The notes below the pieces were generated by a model. That model made no database searches, was not told where the DNA came from, and saw only the letters and a list, made by a program, of their open reading frames with translations. This document shows positions 18,988 through 27,476 of a stretch of 64,000 nt of DNA, piece after piece; positions within the stretch are counted from its first letter, which is position 1, and each line of letters opens with the position of its first letter. Source of the DNA: Alteromonas aestuariivivens (GTDB lineage: Bacteria > Pseudomonadota > Gammaproteobacteria > Enterobacterales > Alteromonadaceae); NCBI RefSeq assembly GCF_003367475.1, contig NZ_QRHA01000007.1, positions 241,915-305,914 on the forward strand, written 5' to 3'. The position numbers and the translations under genes were made by a program.

Positions 18988-19239
18988 ATGGTTACTATTC
19001 GTTTACAGCGTGGTGGCGCGAAAAAGCGTCCATTTTATCAAGTAGTGGTGGCTGACAGCCGTCGCGCCCGGAACGGTCGTTTCATTGAAAACGTCGGTTT
19101 CTTCAACCCAACTGCACAAGGTCAGGCTGAACGTCTGCGTTTGGACCTGGAACGTGTTGAATACTGGGTTGGCGTTGGCGCGAGCTTGTCAGAGCGCGTA
19201 ACTAGCTTGGTTAAAGAAGCAAAAAAAGCTGCAGCTTAA
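18988..19239 (+). CDS. rpsP: 30S ribosomal protein S16
   Basis: This 83-residue protein matches S16 throughout, beginning [20 protein letters not shown] and containing [18 protein letters not shown]. It is an early assembly protein of the 30S subunit. It is the first gene of the conserved rpsP-rimM-trmD-rplS operon, with a perfect -10 promoter upstream. Length is normal (82 in E. coli). Confidence 0.98.
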   Translation: MVTIRLQRGGAKKRPFYQVVVADSRRARNGRFIENVGFFNPTAQGQAERLRLDLERVEYWVGVGASLSERVTSLVKEAKKAAA

Positions 19240-19261
19240 TGTTGCGGACTGGTGGGTGTAG

Positions 19262-19783
19262 ATGAGTCAAGCGTCTGACATGGTTGTAATTGGCAAAATT
19301 GGCGCGCCCTATGGCGTTCAAGGTTGGGTCAAAATCAACAGCTTCACCGACACACCAGAAGGTATTTTCGAGTACCGTCCCTGGATTCTCAGTGACGAAA
19401 AAGAGTACCTAATCGATCAATGGCGACCGCACGGTAAAGCTCTGGTTGCAAAAATTGATGGTATAGACAGTCGTGATGATGCCGAGCGCATCAAAAACCT
19501 GGATATTCAAATTTTTGCACACCAGTTACCCGAACTGGGTGACAATGAGTTTTACTGGCGTGAGCTCACCGGCATGCAGGTAGTAACTACGCAAGGTTAC
19601 AACCTGGGTGTGGTGAAAGATGTGTTTAATACCGGGGCGAATGACGTGTTACAGGTCAGAGCCAATCCGAAGGACGCATTTGGTCAAAAAGAAAGATTGT
19701 TGCCCTTTGTGTTCGACTCTGTCGTTCAATCGGTCGACAAACAAGGCAAGATCATTACGGTTGACTGGGATCCGGGGTTTTAA
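19262..19783 (+). CDS. rimM: Ribosome maturation factor RimM
   Basis: This 173-residue protein is needed for late 30S assembly around S19. The N-terminal RimM domain starts VVIGKIGAPYGVQGWVKINSF, and the C-terminal PRC-barrel includes FYWRELTGMQVVT and ends in VDWDPGF. It sits 22 bases after rpsP and abuts trmD directly (TAA then GTG). Length equals the family norm. Confidence 0.97.
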   Translation: MSQASDMVVIGKIGAPYGVQGWVKINSFTDTPEGIFEYRPWILSDEKEYLIDQWRPHGKALVAKIDGIDSRDDAERIKNLDIQIFAHQLPELGDNEFYWRELTGMQVVTTQGYNLGVVKDVFNTGANDVLQVRANPKDAFGQKERLLPFVFDSVVQSVDKQGKIITVDWDPGF

Positions 19784-20545
19784 GTGACCGCGGAGAAATG
19801 GTTCGGTATCGTCAGTCTGTTTCCCGATATGTTCGCTCCTTTCACCCAACAGGGTGTGGTCGGGCGAGCGGTGAAATCAGGTTTGCTGTCGGTAGACACT
19901 TTTAACCCAAGAGACTTTACCCATGATCGCCATCGCACAGTGGATGACCGCCCGTATGGAGGTGGCCCCGGTATGTTGATGATGGTTAAGCCTTTAACTG
20001 ACGCCATATCCGCTGCCAAACAGGCAGGCGGAGAAAATACCAGGGTGATTTACTTATCACCACAGGGGAAACCCCTCGATCAGGCTGGTGTAAAACATCT
20101 CGCCAGCCACGACCGCACGATACTAATCTGCGGGCGTTATGAAGGAATTGATGAGCGCGTAATTGAATCTCAGGTAGACGAAGAATGGTCAATCGGAGAT
20201 TACGTGCTCAGCGGTGGGGAACTGCCGGCAATGGTGCTGATGGACGCAGTCGCCAGGCTTGTGCCTGGTGTATTGGGCCACAGCGCTTCAGCAGAGGAAG
20301 ATTCGTTTGCTGACGGGTTACTCGATTGTCCGCATTACACCCGCCCGGAAATTCTGGATGGTCGTGCAGTACCTCCTGTGTTGTTGAGTGGGGATCACGA
20401 AAAAATTAGGCAGTGGCGATTAATGCAGTCGCTGGGTAGAACCTGGCAACGTCGCCCTGAATTGTTTAATCACCTAGCTCTGACTGAGGAGCAGCAACGG
20501 CTACTGGAACAGTTCCAGACCGAACTGCAGCAAGATGACAGTTAA
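19784..20545 (+). CDS. trmD: tRNA (guanine-N1)-methyltransferase TrmD
   Basis: This 253-residue SPOUT-class enzyme methylates G37 of tRNAs, preventing frameshifting. [34 protein letters not shown] and the knot segment [18 protein letters not shown] are visible. It starts with GTG immediately after the rimM stop, which implies coupled translation. Length matches E. coli TrmD (255). Confidence 0.97.
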   Translation: MTAEKWFGIVSLFPDMFAPFTQQGVVGRAVKSGLLSVDTFNPRDFTHDRHRTVDDRPYGGGPGMLMMVKPLTDAISAAKQAGGENTRVIYLSPQGKPLDQAGVKHLASHDRTILICGRYEGIDERVIESQVDEEWSIGDYVLSGGELPAMVLMDAVARLVPGVLGHSASAEEDSFADGLLDCPHYTRPEILDGRAVPPVLLSGDHEKIRQWRLMQSLGRTWQRRPELFNHLALTEEQQRLLEQFQTELQQDDS

Positions 20546-20560
20546 CTAGGACGAGAGGAT

Positions 20561-20923
20561 ATGATGAGCAAAGTCAGTCAAGATATCATCAAAAAAATCG
20601 AGCAAGCACAGTTGAAATCTGATGTGCCAGCGTTTGGCCCAGGTGACACAGTGATCGTTAAAGTTCGCGTTACCGAAGGTGACAAAGAGCGTCTTCAGGC
20701 ATATGAAGGTGTTGTTATCGCTAAGCGTAACCGTGGTCTTCACTCGTCTTTTACCGTACGTAAAATTTCCAGCGGCGAAGGCGTTGAGCGTGTGTTCCAG
20801 ACACACAGCCCGGCAATCTCTTCTATCGAAGTGAAACGTCGCGGTGCGGTTCGTCGTGCTAAGCTTTACTATCTGCGTGAGCGTTCAGGTAAGTCTGCAC
20901 GTATCAAAGAGAAGCTTAACTAA
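20561..20923 (+). CDS. rplS: 50S ribosomal protein L19
   Basis: This protein of 119-120 residues lies at the 30S-50S interface. [22 protein letters not shown] and [14 protein letters not shown] are diagnostic. Two adjacent ATGs (20561, 20564) both follow an AGGACGAGAGG ribosome binding site; either may be used. It is the last gene of the operon, followed by a strong terminator. Confidence 0.97.
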   Translation: MMSKVSQDIIKKIEQAQLKSDVPAFGPGDTVIVKVRVTEGDKERLQAYEGVVIAKRNRGLHSSFTVRKISSGEGVERVFQTHSPAISSIEVKRRGAVRRAKLYYLRERSGKSARIKEKLN

Positions 20924-20955
20924 GATTACTAATCCTTGCGTTATTGTTAACTTTC

Positions 20956-20984
20956 AAAAAGCCCGCTTCCAGCGGGCTTTTTTG
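20956..20984 (+). terminator. Rho-independent terminator of the rpsP-rplS operon
   Basis: GCCCGCT and AGCGGGC pair around a TCC loop (20961-20977), with five A before and a run of six T after. Confidence 0.93.
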
Positions 20985-21034
20985 TGCCTGTTGTGGCATG
21001 CTGTCGCGACGATTTTTCAAGTCATTTACCCATC

Positions 21035-21544
21035 ATGGCCCGCGCAACTCCCCAACATCCTCTGTGGCAAGCTATGCTCAGTGGCAGCTGGTATCAAACC
21101 CGCGCCAAGGGGCTGGCTCAGGCCCGCGCCTACGCCAAGGAGTTGTGCTGGCAATTTAATTGTTCCGACCTGAGTGAGACCGAGCGGGATGGCATTCTGG
21201 CAAGGTTGCTGCCCAACGCCCGGAACATTCAGCTCAGCCCACCTTTTTATTGTGATTACGGAGCCAACATCCATGCAGGGAGCAATGTATCTTTGGCTGG
21301 TGGAGTAACCATTCTGGATGCGGGGGAAGTGCATATTGGTGCGAACACCCGCGTGGGAGCAGGTGTGGTGGTATGCGCGCTGCACCATCCGCTTGATGCT
21401 AAGCGCCGTAATCTGGGCTGGCAACGCAGTGAACCTATATTTATTGGTTCCAACGTGGAGATTGGTAACAATGTAACAATTCTGCCGGGAGCCCGGATCC
21501 CCGACGGTTCCGTTATCACGGACAATTCAGTGGTTCGGGGCTGA
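21035..21544 (+). CDS. Maltose O-acetyltransferase-family hexapeptide acetyltransferase
   Basis: This protein of about 169 residues has a left-handed beta-helix. The N-terminal helical maltose-acetyltransferase region (WQAMLSGSWYQTRAKGLAQ) is followed by hexapeptide repeats (VSLAGGVTILDAGEVHIGANTRVGAGV) and the catalytic histidine region CALHHPLDAKRR. It ends VTILPGARIPDGSVITDNSVV. It would transfer acetyl from acetyl-CoA to a sugar or related hydroxyl. The ATG at 21035 is chosen because upstream codons overlap the rplS terminator. It is a single gene with unknown acceptor. Confidence 0.88.
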   Translation: MARATPQHPLWQAMLSGSWYQTRAKGLAQARAYAKELCWQFNCSDLSETERDGILARLLPNARNIQLSPPFYCDYGANIHAGSNVSLAGGVTILDAGEVHIGANTRVGAGVVVCALHHPLDAKRRNLGWQRSEPIFIGSNVEIGNNVTILPGARIPDGSVITDNSVVRG

Positions 21545-21771
21545 CCTTTTGGCACGGGCAGAGTGAAAAGTGAGCAGTCCGGATGTAAGGCATGAAAAAG
21601 ACAAAATTAATCTTAAAGTTTACTTGCTTCCCTTATCTTAAATTGGTAGAAAGTCAACTCGCCATATGAATATTTGATTTCCAGCTGTAAAGATATGTGT
21701 GCATTTGTGCCTGAGTCCACGTTTTATCTGATTTACACGGAAATTCCGTTAATTGCCTGAAAGAGAAAGTT

Positions 21772-22863
21772 ATGCTTAAGGACACCGTCAATAATGTGCA
21801 TGTCAGCGCTGAAGATGTGCTGATCACTCCCGAAGACCTAGCGAAACAGCTGCCAGTTTCAGCTCAGGCGTTGAGCGCCATTTCGCAAGCCCGTAAAACC
21901 ATTTCCGATATCATTCATGGCCGCGACCATCGTCTGCTGATTGTTTGTGGGCCCTGTTCCATTCACGATATTGACGCTGCCAAAGACTACGCTTTGCGCC
22001 TGAAAGAATTGCATGAGTCGTGCAAGGATACGTTGTTTATTGTTATGCGCGTGTATTTTGAAAAACCGCGTACCACCACAGGCTGGAAGGGCCTTATCAA
22101 CGATCCGCACATTGACGGCAGTTTTGATATTGAAACTGGACTGAAAAAGGCCCGGGAATTACTGATTTGGCTGGCAGAGCTTGAATTGCCGGTGGCGACT
22201 GAAGCCCTCGACCCAATCAGCCCACAGTATCTGGCAGAGCTGTTCAGCTGGAGTGCTATTGGTGCCCGTACATCAGAATCTCAGACTCACCGCGAAATGG
22301 CCAGTGGCCTTTCTATGCCGGTGGGATTCAAAAACGGTACTGATGGCAGTTTGGGGATTGCCCTGAACGCGCTCAAATCTGCAGCATCCGGACACCGTTT
22401 CATGGGCATCAACAAGAAAGGGCAGGTGAGTGTTATTGCTACCGAGGGGAATCCAGACGGGCACATCATTCTGCGTGGGGGCAAACAACCCAACTACGAT
22501 TCGGTTTGTGTTTCAGATTGTGAAACCGAGCTGGCCCAGGCTGGTTTGACTGCCGGACTGATGGTGGATTGCAGTCATGCCAATTCCAGTAAAGATTATC
22601 GCCGTCAGCCCCTGGTCGCTCTCAATGTGGTGAACCAGATCCTGGAAGGTAATCAGTCGATTATAGGCCTGATGCTGGAAAGCCACATTAACTCGGGAAA
22701 TCAGTCGGCTGACGACAAAACGCCGGATGAACTGGAGTATGGGGTGTCGATCACCGACGGCTGTATAGACTGGCAAACCACCGAAACCCTGGTAGCACAA
22801 ATTCGCGACAAGCTGATTACCGTGTTGCCTCTGCGGATGAACAAGCGTTCGGAAGTTGCCTGA
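21772..22863 (+). CDS. aroF: 3-deoxy-7-phosphoheptulonate (DAHP) synthase, AroFGH class
   Basis: This 363-residue class I alpha DAHP synthase catalyses the first step of the shikimate pathway, condensing phosphoenolpyruvate with erythrose 4-phosphate. Diagnostic stretches are LLIVCGPCSIHDIDAAKDYA, MRVYFEKPRTTTGWKGLIND, ARTSESQTHREMASGLSMPVG and LMVDCSHANSSKDYRR. Which amino acid feeds back cannot be read with certainty. Its position before tyrA suggests the tyrosine-sensitive form, and I use the symbol on that basis. A candidate TyrR-like half-site upstream is too weak to call. A long hairpin follows. Confidence 0.93.
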   Translation: MLKDTVNNVHVSAEDVLITPEDLAKQLPVSAQALSAISQARKTISDIIHGRDHRLLIVCGPCSIHDIDAAKDYALRLKELHESCKDTLFIVMRVYFEKPRTTTGWKGLINDPHIDGSFDIETGLKKARELLIWLAELELPVATEALDPISPQYLAELFSWSAIGARTSESQTHREMASGLSMPVGFKNGTDGSLGIALNALKSAASGHRFMGINKKGQVSVIATEGNPDGHIILRGGKQPNYDSVCVSDCETELAQAGLTAGLMVDCSHANSSKDYRRQPLVALNVVNQILEGNQSIIGLMLESHINSGNQSADDKTPDELEYGVSITDGCIDWQTTETLVAQIRDKLITVLPLRMNKRSEVA

Positions 22864-22896
22864 CACTGAACGTTCGGTGTTCACACATGCTGGCTA

Positions 22897-22928
22897 ACAA
22901 ACGGCCCGGATCGACCCGGGCCGTTTGT
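22897..22928 (+). terminator. Strong hairpin between the DAHP synthase gene and tyrA
   Basis: A 13-base-pair perfect stem (ACAAACGGCCCGG with CCGGGCCGTTTGT) encloses a six-base loop. There is no T-run after it, so it may be an RNA-stabilising or partial terminator hairpin rather than a full intrinsic terminator. Confidence 0.6.
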
Positions 22929-22975
22929 CTGTGTAACATAAGCGTTTGAAGTTGATTGATAACTGAGTTGCTAAT

Positions 22976-24118
22976 ATGACGGATTTATCCCGGCGTCTTG
23001 CTGATTTACGACAGGATATAGACACGCTGGACGATCAATTGATCGAATTACTGGCCAAGAGGGCCAAACTCACCGGCTCCATTGGCCAGATAAAAGCGCA
23101 GACCGGAATGCCGGTCTATGTGCCTGAGCGCGAAAAAGAGCTGATAGCCAGTCGCAGACAAAAGGCGGTATCAAAGGGGGTTTCGGCAGATATGGCGGAA
23201 GACCTGTTGCGACGTATCATGCGTGAGTCTTACCATACCCAGAACAACCGCTATCGCTGCATTAATCCAAAAGCCGGCAACGTGGTTGTTATCGGTGGGC
23301 GGGGTGCGCTGGGCCGCGTCATGGTCAGTCTGTTTGAGCGCAGCCATTATGAGGTCTCGGTGGTTGAAAAGGATGACTGGGACAAGCCGGAAACACGTGC
23401 CATGCTGGCATGCGCCCATCTGGTGATCGTCGCGGTCCCGATTAACCTTACCGAGTCGGTTGTTCAAAGCCTGGATATGTTGGCTGACGATTGTATTCTG
23501 GCCGACATTACCAGTATCAAGGCCAAGCCCCTGAATGCCATGCTCAAAACCCATACCGGGCCGGTAGTAGGCCTGCACCCCATGTTTGGTCCGGATGCGC
23601 CTGGCATGATCAAACAGGTGGTTGTAGTGTGTCACGGTCGTGGTGAAGCACAGTATGGTTGGTTGCTTGAGCAAATGCGCACCTGGGGCGCTACCCTGCA
23701 TTTCAGTTCAGCAGAAGAACACGATCAGGCCATGGCCTATATTCAGGTTATGCGCCACTTCAACACCTTTGTTTACGGCGCACATTTGCAGGGGGAAGAT
23801 ATTGATTTGGAAACCCTGACGGTATTCAGTTCACCGATTTACCGGTTGGAGCTGGCCATGGTAGGGCGGTTGTTTGCGCAGGCACCCGAACTTTATGCCG
23901 ACATCATCTTTAATAATCCGGCCAATTTTGCCTTGCTTCGGCGGTTTTATGAACGTTTCGGGCGTGCACTGGACGTGCTGGAAACTGGAGATAAGGCCGG
24001 GTTTATTGAACAGTTCAATCAAATTTCCAGGTGGTTCGGCGAATATGCCCAGAAATGTCTGGTTGACAGCAAGCAATTGCTGCTCAAAGCGGATGATGGC
24101 CAGACCATGCGAAAATAA
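22976..24118 (+). CDS. tyrA: Bifunctional chorismate mutase / prephenate dehydrogenase
   Basis: This 380-residue T-protein makes 4-hydroxyphenylpyruvate for tyrosine. The AroQ chorismate mutase occupies residues 1-90 ([19 protein letters not shown]). The NAD-binding dehydrogenase starts near 100 with [18 protein letters not shown] and includes [15 protein letters not shown]. Length is close to E. coli TyrA (373). It lies 112 bases after the DAHP synthase gene in the same direction and is convergent with pheA. Confidence 0.96.
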   Translation: MTDLSRRLADLRQDIDTLDDQLIELLAKRAKLTGSIGQIKAQTGMPVYVPEREKELIASRRQKAVSKGVSADMAEDLLRRIMRESYHTQNNRYRCINPKAGNVVVIGGRGALGRVMVSLFERSHYEVSVVEKDDWDKPETRAMLACAHLVIVAVPINLTESVVQSLDMLADDCILADITSIKAKPLNAMLKTHTGPVVGLHPMFGPDAPGMIKQVVVVCHGRGEAQYGWLLEQMRTWGATLHFSSAEEHDQAMAYIQVMRHFNTFVYGAHLQGEDIDLETLTVFSSPIYRLELAMVGRLFAQAPELYADIIFNNPANFALLRRFYERFGRALDVLETGDKAGFIEQFNQISRWFGEYAQKCLVDSKQLLLKADDGQTMRK

Positions 24119-24180
24119 GCATAAGGCAAAACTGGCTCCGGCACCGAAAATCCGTTTTCAGAGCCTGCTGATTTAAACCG

Positions 24181-24201
24181 GGATCAGGCTATGCCTGATC
24201 C
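24181..24201. terminator. Hairpin between convergent tyrA and pheA
   Basis: GGATCAGGC and GCCTGATCC form a nine-base-pair stem with a three-base loop. It overlaps the end of pheA and has only short T-rich sequence beyond it, so it is a weak bidirectional terminator candidate. Confidence 0.5.
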
Positions 24202-25373
24202 AGCGCACTTGCTGCCGCCACCTTGGTGGGGCTGACTTCTTCACTGGGGTAACAACCCAAAACTTTTATGTATCGGGTGATTTTGCGCAGATTGTCCAGT
24301 GCGTTCTGCATGTGTCCGTCTTTAAGGTTACCGTCCACATCGATGTAAAACATCTCTTCCCACGGGTTCCCCGGAATCGGACGGGATTCCAGCTTGGTCA
24401 TATTGATGTTGTTGTCTCTGAGTATCAATAATGCTTCTACCAGCGCCCCGGGCTTTTGCACTGTGGAAAGTACCAGAGTGGTTTTTGCCGGTACCTGCAG
24501 AGGCACTACCACAGGGTCACGGGCGACTACAATAAACCGGCTGTGGTTTTCCTTCTGGTTGGCAAGGTTGGATTTGATGGCGGTCAGGCCGTACAGGTTG
24601 CCACCTGCTTCGCTGCCCAGAGCCGCTACATCGTCCCGTTGTAATTCACTCACAGTCAGCATGGCAGACGAGGTACTGTCCATGGTCTTTACTTCCACGT
24701 TGCCCAGCTCCGCCAAAAAGTGGCTGCACTGAGTAAATACCTGTGGGTGGGCGTAAAGGGTTTTTATTTTGCTGATGCTGGTGGACTTTGCTACCAGCAG
24801 ACAGTGCTTAATAGGATGTGTCAGTTCACCAATGATGCTCAGCTGGGTGTGCTGCAATTGGTCGTACACTTCATTAATGCTGCCGGAGGTGGTGTTCTCA
24901 ATTGGCAGTACCGCATAGTCAGCTTCGGCGTGCTCTACCTTGTTGATAATTTCGCTGAAGCTCTGGCAGCCAATTTCCAGTAGTTCGCCCGGCCGGCGCG
25001 AGAAATATTTCTGGGTTGCCAGATAGCTGTAAGATCCTTTATCACCGAGGAAAGCCACGCGGTTGAGTGGCAGCGTACTGCCTGGGTTTGCCCTTTCTGC
25101 CAGCATCGCCTGCTGGTTCAGTACCGAGTCTTCAATAATGACGTGAAACAGCTGGGTTACGTAGTGGGGGTCAAGGCCCACTTTCTGGCCTTCCCGAATA
25201 AGGCGCACCAGTAACTGTTCTTCCCGTTTTACATCCCGTACGGGAATGTGATGCTTAATTTTAGTTTCTGCCACTTCATTAGTGAGCCGGCGACGTTCGG
25301 CAAGCAGAGTCAGCAGTTGACCGTCCAGCGTGGTAATACGCTCCCGTAATGGCCCCAAGGCGGAATCAGACAT
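24189..25373 (-). CDS. pheA: Bifunctional chorismate mutase / prephenate dehydratase
   Basis: This 394-residue P-protein makes phenylpyruvate for phenylalanine. It has an AroQ mutase at 1-90 (LRERITTLDGQLLTLLAERR), a prephenate dehydratase at about 105-285 (VAFLGDKGSYSYLATQKYF, AVLPIENTTSGSINEVYDQL), and a C-terminal ACT domain with the Phe-binding ESRPIPGNPWEEMFYIDVDG. Length is near E. coli PheA (386). It is preceded by a leader peptide and attenuator, so it is very probably regulated by phenylalanyl-tRNA charging. Confidence 0.97.
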   Translation of the reverse strand: MSDSALGPLRERITTLDGQLLTLLAERRRLTNEVAETKIKHHIPVRDVKREEQLLVRLIREGQKVGLDPHYVTQLFHVIIEDSVLNQQAMLAERANPGSTLPLNRVAFLGDKGSYSYLATQKYFSRRPGELLEIGCQSFSEIINKVEHAEADYAVLPIENTTSGSINEVYDQLQHTQLSIIGELTHPIKHCLLVAKSTSISKIKTLYAHPQVFTQCSHFLAELGNVEVKTMDSTSSAMLTVSELQRDDVAALGSEAGGNLYGLTAIKSNLANQKENHSRFIVVARDPVVVPLQVPAKTTLVLSTVQKPGALVEALLILRDNNINMTKLESRPIPGNPWEEMFYIDVDGNLKDGHMQNALDNLRKITRYIKVLGCYPSEEVSPTKVAAASALDQA

Positions 25374-25395
25374 AGATATTTCTCACGATTTTGGC

Positions 25396-25423
25396 AAAAA
25401 AAAACCTCCCTGGGGGAGGTTTT
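25396..25423 (-). terminator. pheA attenuator terminator hairpin
   Basis: On the minus strand AAAACCTCCC pairs with GGGAGGTTTT around CCA (25401-25423), and the U-run continues to 25396. An alternative pairing exists: GGGGGA at 25442-25437 with TCCCCC at 25417-25412 would disrupt it (antiterminator). AACACAC (25484-25478) can pair with GTGTGTT (25430-25424), a 1:2-type pairing. This is the standard layout of a translation-coupled attenuator. Confidence 0.85.
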
Positions 25424-25442
25424 AACACACTGCGCTTCCCCC

Positions 25443-25496
25443 TTACCTGAAGGTAATAAACGCAAAAAAGAACGCCCGTGTGTTTTTTATATTCAT
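25443..25496 (-). CDS. pheL: pheA leader peptide (PheL), 17 residues
   Basis: A 17-codon frame 70 bases upstream of the pheA attenuator reads MNIKNTRAFFFAFITFR and then TAA. Five of its 17 codons are phenylalanine, three in a row, closely paralleling E. coli PheL (which has seven Phe). Ribosome stalling at these codons when Phe-tRNA is scarce would cover the first pairing segment and favour the antiterminator. When the stop codon at 25443-25445 is reached the ribosome covers GGGGGA and termination follows. The gene is too short for usual gene callers. Confidence 0.88.
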   Translation of the reverse strand: MNIKNTRAFFFAFITFR

Positions 25497-25614
25497 GGCC
25501 TGACTTTATTCATCGGGGCCTGTGGTGTCAACCGCTTTTTACAACTAATTTCCATAGATTAGCCTTCAAAACTGGTCTTAATGCTTTTCCTATGCTAACT
25601 GAAGCCTCGTACTG

Positions 25615-26415
25615 TCACTCGCTGAGCAGTGCTGCCAGCATAGCCCGCACTTCATTAGGTTCAAAAGGCTTGTCACACAGTGCGTTCACGCCCGTTTGCT
25701 GAATGTTGGCCATGTGTGCACTGTCGGAAGACTCTGAGGTCACCATGATGATGGGAATGTGAGTGGTTTCCGGGTTGAAACGAATAAATTCCGACAGTTC
25801 ACGTCCGTCCATTTCTGGCATGTTGTAGTCGGTTACCACCAGGTCGTAGTCGTTTTCTTTTATCAGAGTGACCGCCATCGCACCGTTCTCTGCCTCGTCA
25901 ATGCGTTGCAGGCCCATGTTCTCCAGAACCCGACGAATGTGATTGCGGGCCAGTTTACTGTCGTCCACCAGCAGGACCCTCACGCTCTGAATGTCAAACA
26001 GTTCCAGCTCCAGCTCATCGTGATTAATCAGGTCCAGGCTGGCATTAAGTGCACGTGAGAGGTGAATGGGCTTGAAGGGCTTGGGCAGTATGGCGGCAAC
26101 ACCGGCCTGCTTGAATTCTTCGAGTTTGCTGAGGCGGTTTTCGCTGGAAACCAGCATAAAAGGAATGTCGCAAAAATCCTTGTGCTCTTTGATGAATTTA
26201 ATCAGTTCAATGGCCGTGCCGTCTTCGAAATACATGGCACTGACAATCAGATCGGCGCTATGAGATTTCAGTGCTGCTCTGGCTTCCGCAAGGGTTGAAA
26301 CCGGATCGATTTCTTTTACTTTTTCTTTTAACAGCAATGTTGTGATGATTTTCCGTTGAGTATCGGAGGGCTCAACCAACACGATATGGAGATCAGAAAT
26401 TGACAGCTTTTCCAT
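25615..26415 (-). CDS. Dual receiver-domain response regulator without output domain
   Basis: This protein of about 266 residues has two CheY-like receiver domains in tandem and nothing else. The second (about 140-266) is complete: VRVLLVDDSKLARN (acidic pocket), VVTDYNMPEMDGRELSEF (phosphoacceptor Asp), IIMVTSESS and CDKPFEP (Thr and Lys). The first (about 1-125) is degenerate: VEPSD replaces the acidic pair, and IVSAMYFEDG has Ser where the phosphoacceptor Asp should be, although KPFKP is kept. The first domain probably cannot be phosphorylated and may serve for dimerisation or binding. An upstream ATG at 26427 adds four residues. Confidence 0.85.
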   Translation of the reverse strand: MEKLSISDLHIVLVEPSDTQRKIITTLLLKEKVKEIDPVSTLAEARAALKSHSADLIVSAMYFEDGTAIELIKFIKEHKDFCDIPFMLVSSENRLSKLEEFKQAGVAAILPKPFKPIHLSRALNASLDLINHDELELELFDIQSVRVLLVDDSKLARNHIRRVLENMGLQRIDEAENGAMAVTLIKENDYDLVVTDYNMPEMDGRELSEFIRFNPETTHIPIIMVTSESSDSAHMANIQQTGVNALCDKPFEPNEVRAMLAALLSE

Positions 26416-26478
26416 GTTACTTCTCATTTGACTGCAGATTTTAAAATCGAATAAAGAGCTCGGTTGATTGGCGAATCA

Positions 26479-26802
26479 TTACCCGCCCGCCAGCTTTACG
26501 GTAAATCCTTTGCTTTGCAACAGCGTTTTGAGTTTTTCCCTGTCGTCGGTCTGTACTTCTATGGTGCCGTCTTTGACCGCACCACCACAACCGCATTTTT
26601 TCTTCAGCTCGGAACCCAAATCCTTCAGAGCTTTGGGTTCAAGGTCTAACCCCTTCACAATCGATACGCCTTTGCCTTTTCGGCCTTTTGTTTCACGATG
26701 AATGCGCACCACACCATCGGTGCTTACCGAGCGTGCGGCGGCTTTGTCAGTTTCAACAATGCGCCCTACACCGGTACTGTAAACCAGTTTTGAATCTTGC
26801 AT
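26479..26802 (-). CDS. yciH: YciH/SUI1-family translation-initiation-like protein
   Basis: This protein of about 107 residues has the SUI1/eIF1 fold: VRIHRETKGRKGKGVSIVKG, then KKCGCGGAVKDGTIEVQTD and a C-terminal KGFTVKLAGG. E. coli YciH has been shown to affect initiation fidelity in vitro, but its physiological role is poorly defined. The start at 26802 (MQDSKLVYST) is preferred over 26823 because GGGAAAG precedes it. It lies on the minus strand just upstream of the receiver gene, with a 63-base gap. Confidence 0.9.
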   Translation of the reverse strand: MQDSKLVYSTGVGRIVETDKAAARSVSTDGVVRIHRETKGRKGKGVSIVKGLDLEPKALKDLGSELKKKCGCGGAVKDGTIEVQTDDREKLKTLLQSKGFTVKLAGG

Positions 26803-26965
26803 AATCTTTCCCGGAGAGTACAAACAATTCCGAATTCTCGATGCGGGTTAGTATACTGAATCCTGGACCAGGATCCTATTCGCGGTATAACATCCACTAT
26901 TGTCTGTCTTTGGCGTCGGTTGTTATGCTATAGGTAGTGCAATTTGTAAAAATAATGAGTAAGTT

Positions 26966-27403
26966 ATGTTAAAGGCGGTTTTGGAGCTGTTTCGTAAAAG
27001 TGCTGCCTCTGCCACACCGGGAACGTCGGTTGAACTGGCTACTGCGGTTCTGTTGAGCGAAATCATTCGGGCAGACCATCACGCCGATGAGCGGGAACTG
27101 GAAACCTATCGCACGATGCTGACATCGCATTTTGACCTGTCTGACGAAGCCCTGTGTGCGCTGATGGACGATGGATTACAATCTTCGGACGAGGCGGTGG
27201 ATCTGGTTCAGTTTACGAAGGTCATTAATGCTCAGTGCGACTCCGGGGAAAAGCAGAAAATACTCAAAAGTTTGTGGCAAATAGCCTTTGCAGACAGTAC
27301 CATCGCACCGATAGAAGAGCACGTTATTCGTCGGATTTCCGAATTGTTGTACCTGCCACACAGCCAGTTTATAAAGGCGAAACTGGAAGTGACGGGTGAA
27401 TAG
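26966..27403 (+). CDS. TerB-family tellurite-resistance-like protein
   Basis: This 145-residue acidic helical protein has the typical TerB signature ATAVLLSEIIRADHHADERELETY and a second acidic repeat ADSTIAPIEEHVIRRISELLYL. Such proteins are soluble with a metal-binding helical bundle; the role outside ter operons is unclear. It lies between divergent yciH and a GGDEF-EAL gene, 70 bases away. A hairpin follows the stop. It is more canonical than the TerB-like gene at 11809. Confidence 0.8.
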   Translation: MLKAVLELFRKSAASATPGTSVELATAVLLSEIIRADHHADERELETYRTMLTSHFDLSDEALCALMDDGLQSSDEAVDLVQFTKVINAQCDSGEKQKILKSLWQIAFADSTIAPIEEHVIRRISELLYLPHSQFIKAKLEVTGE

Positions 27404-27426
27404 TACGGCCCGGTCGGTTCGTCAGG

Positions 27427-27445
27427 CTGTGGTGACACACCACAG
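27427..27445 (+). terminator. Hairpin after the TerB gene
   Basis: CTGTGGTG and CACCACAG pair around ACA; AAAG then TTTTT follows. It is a modest intrinsic terminator just before the GGDEF-EAL gene. Confidence 0.5.
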
Positions 27446-27476
27446 AAAGTTTTTAATTAAAAGTAGATAGAGTGCG

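Noticed and set aside
21545..21771. TyrR box or leader peptide upstream of the DAHP synthase gene
   Set aside because: A TGTAAA half-site occurs near 21688, but its partner (TGTGCA) deviates too far, and no Tyr-rich short frame with attenuator was found.
26860..26874. 15-bp palindrome ATCCTGG-A-CCAGGAT as an operator
   Set aside because: Short, with one contributor being a BamHI-like GGATCC context; chance occurrence is too likely without a second copy.
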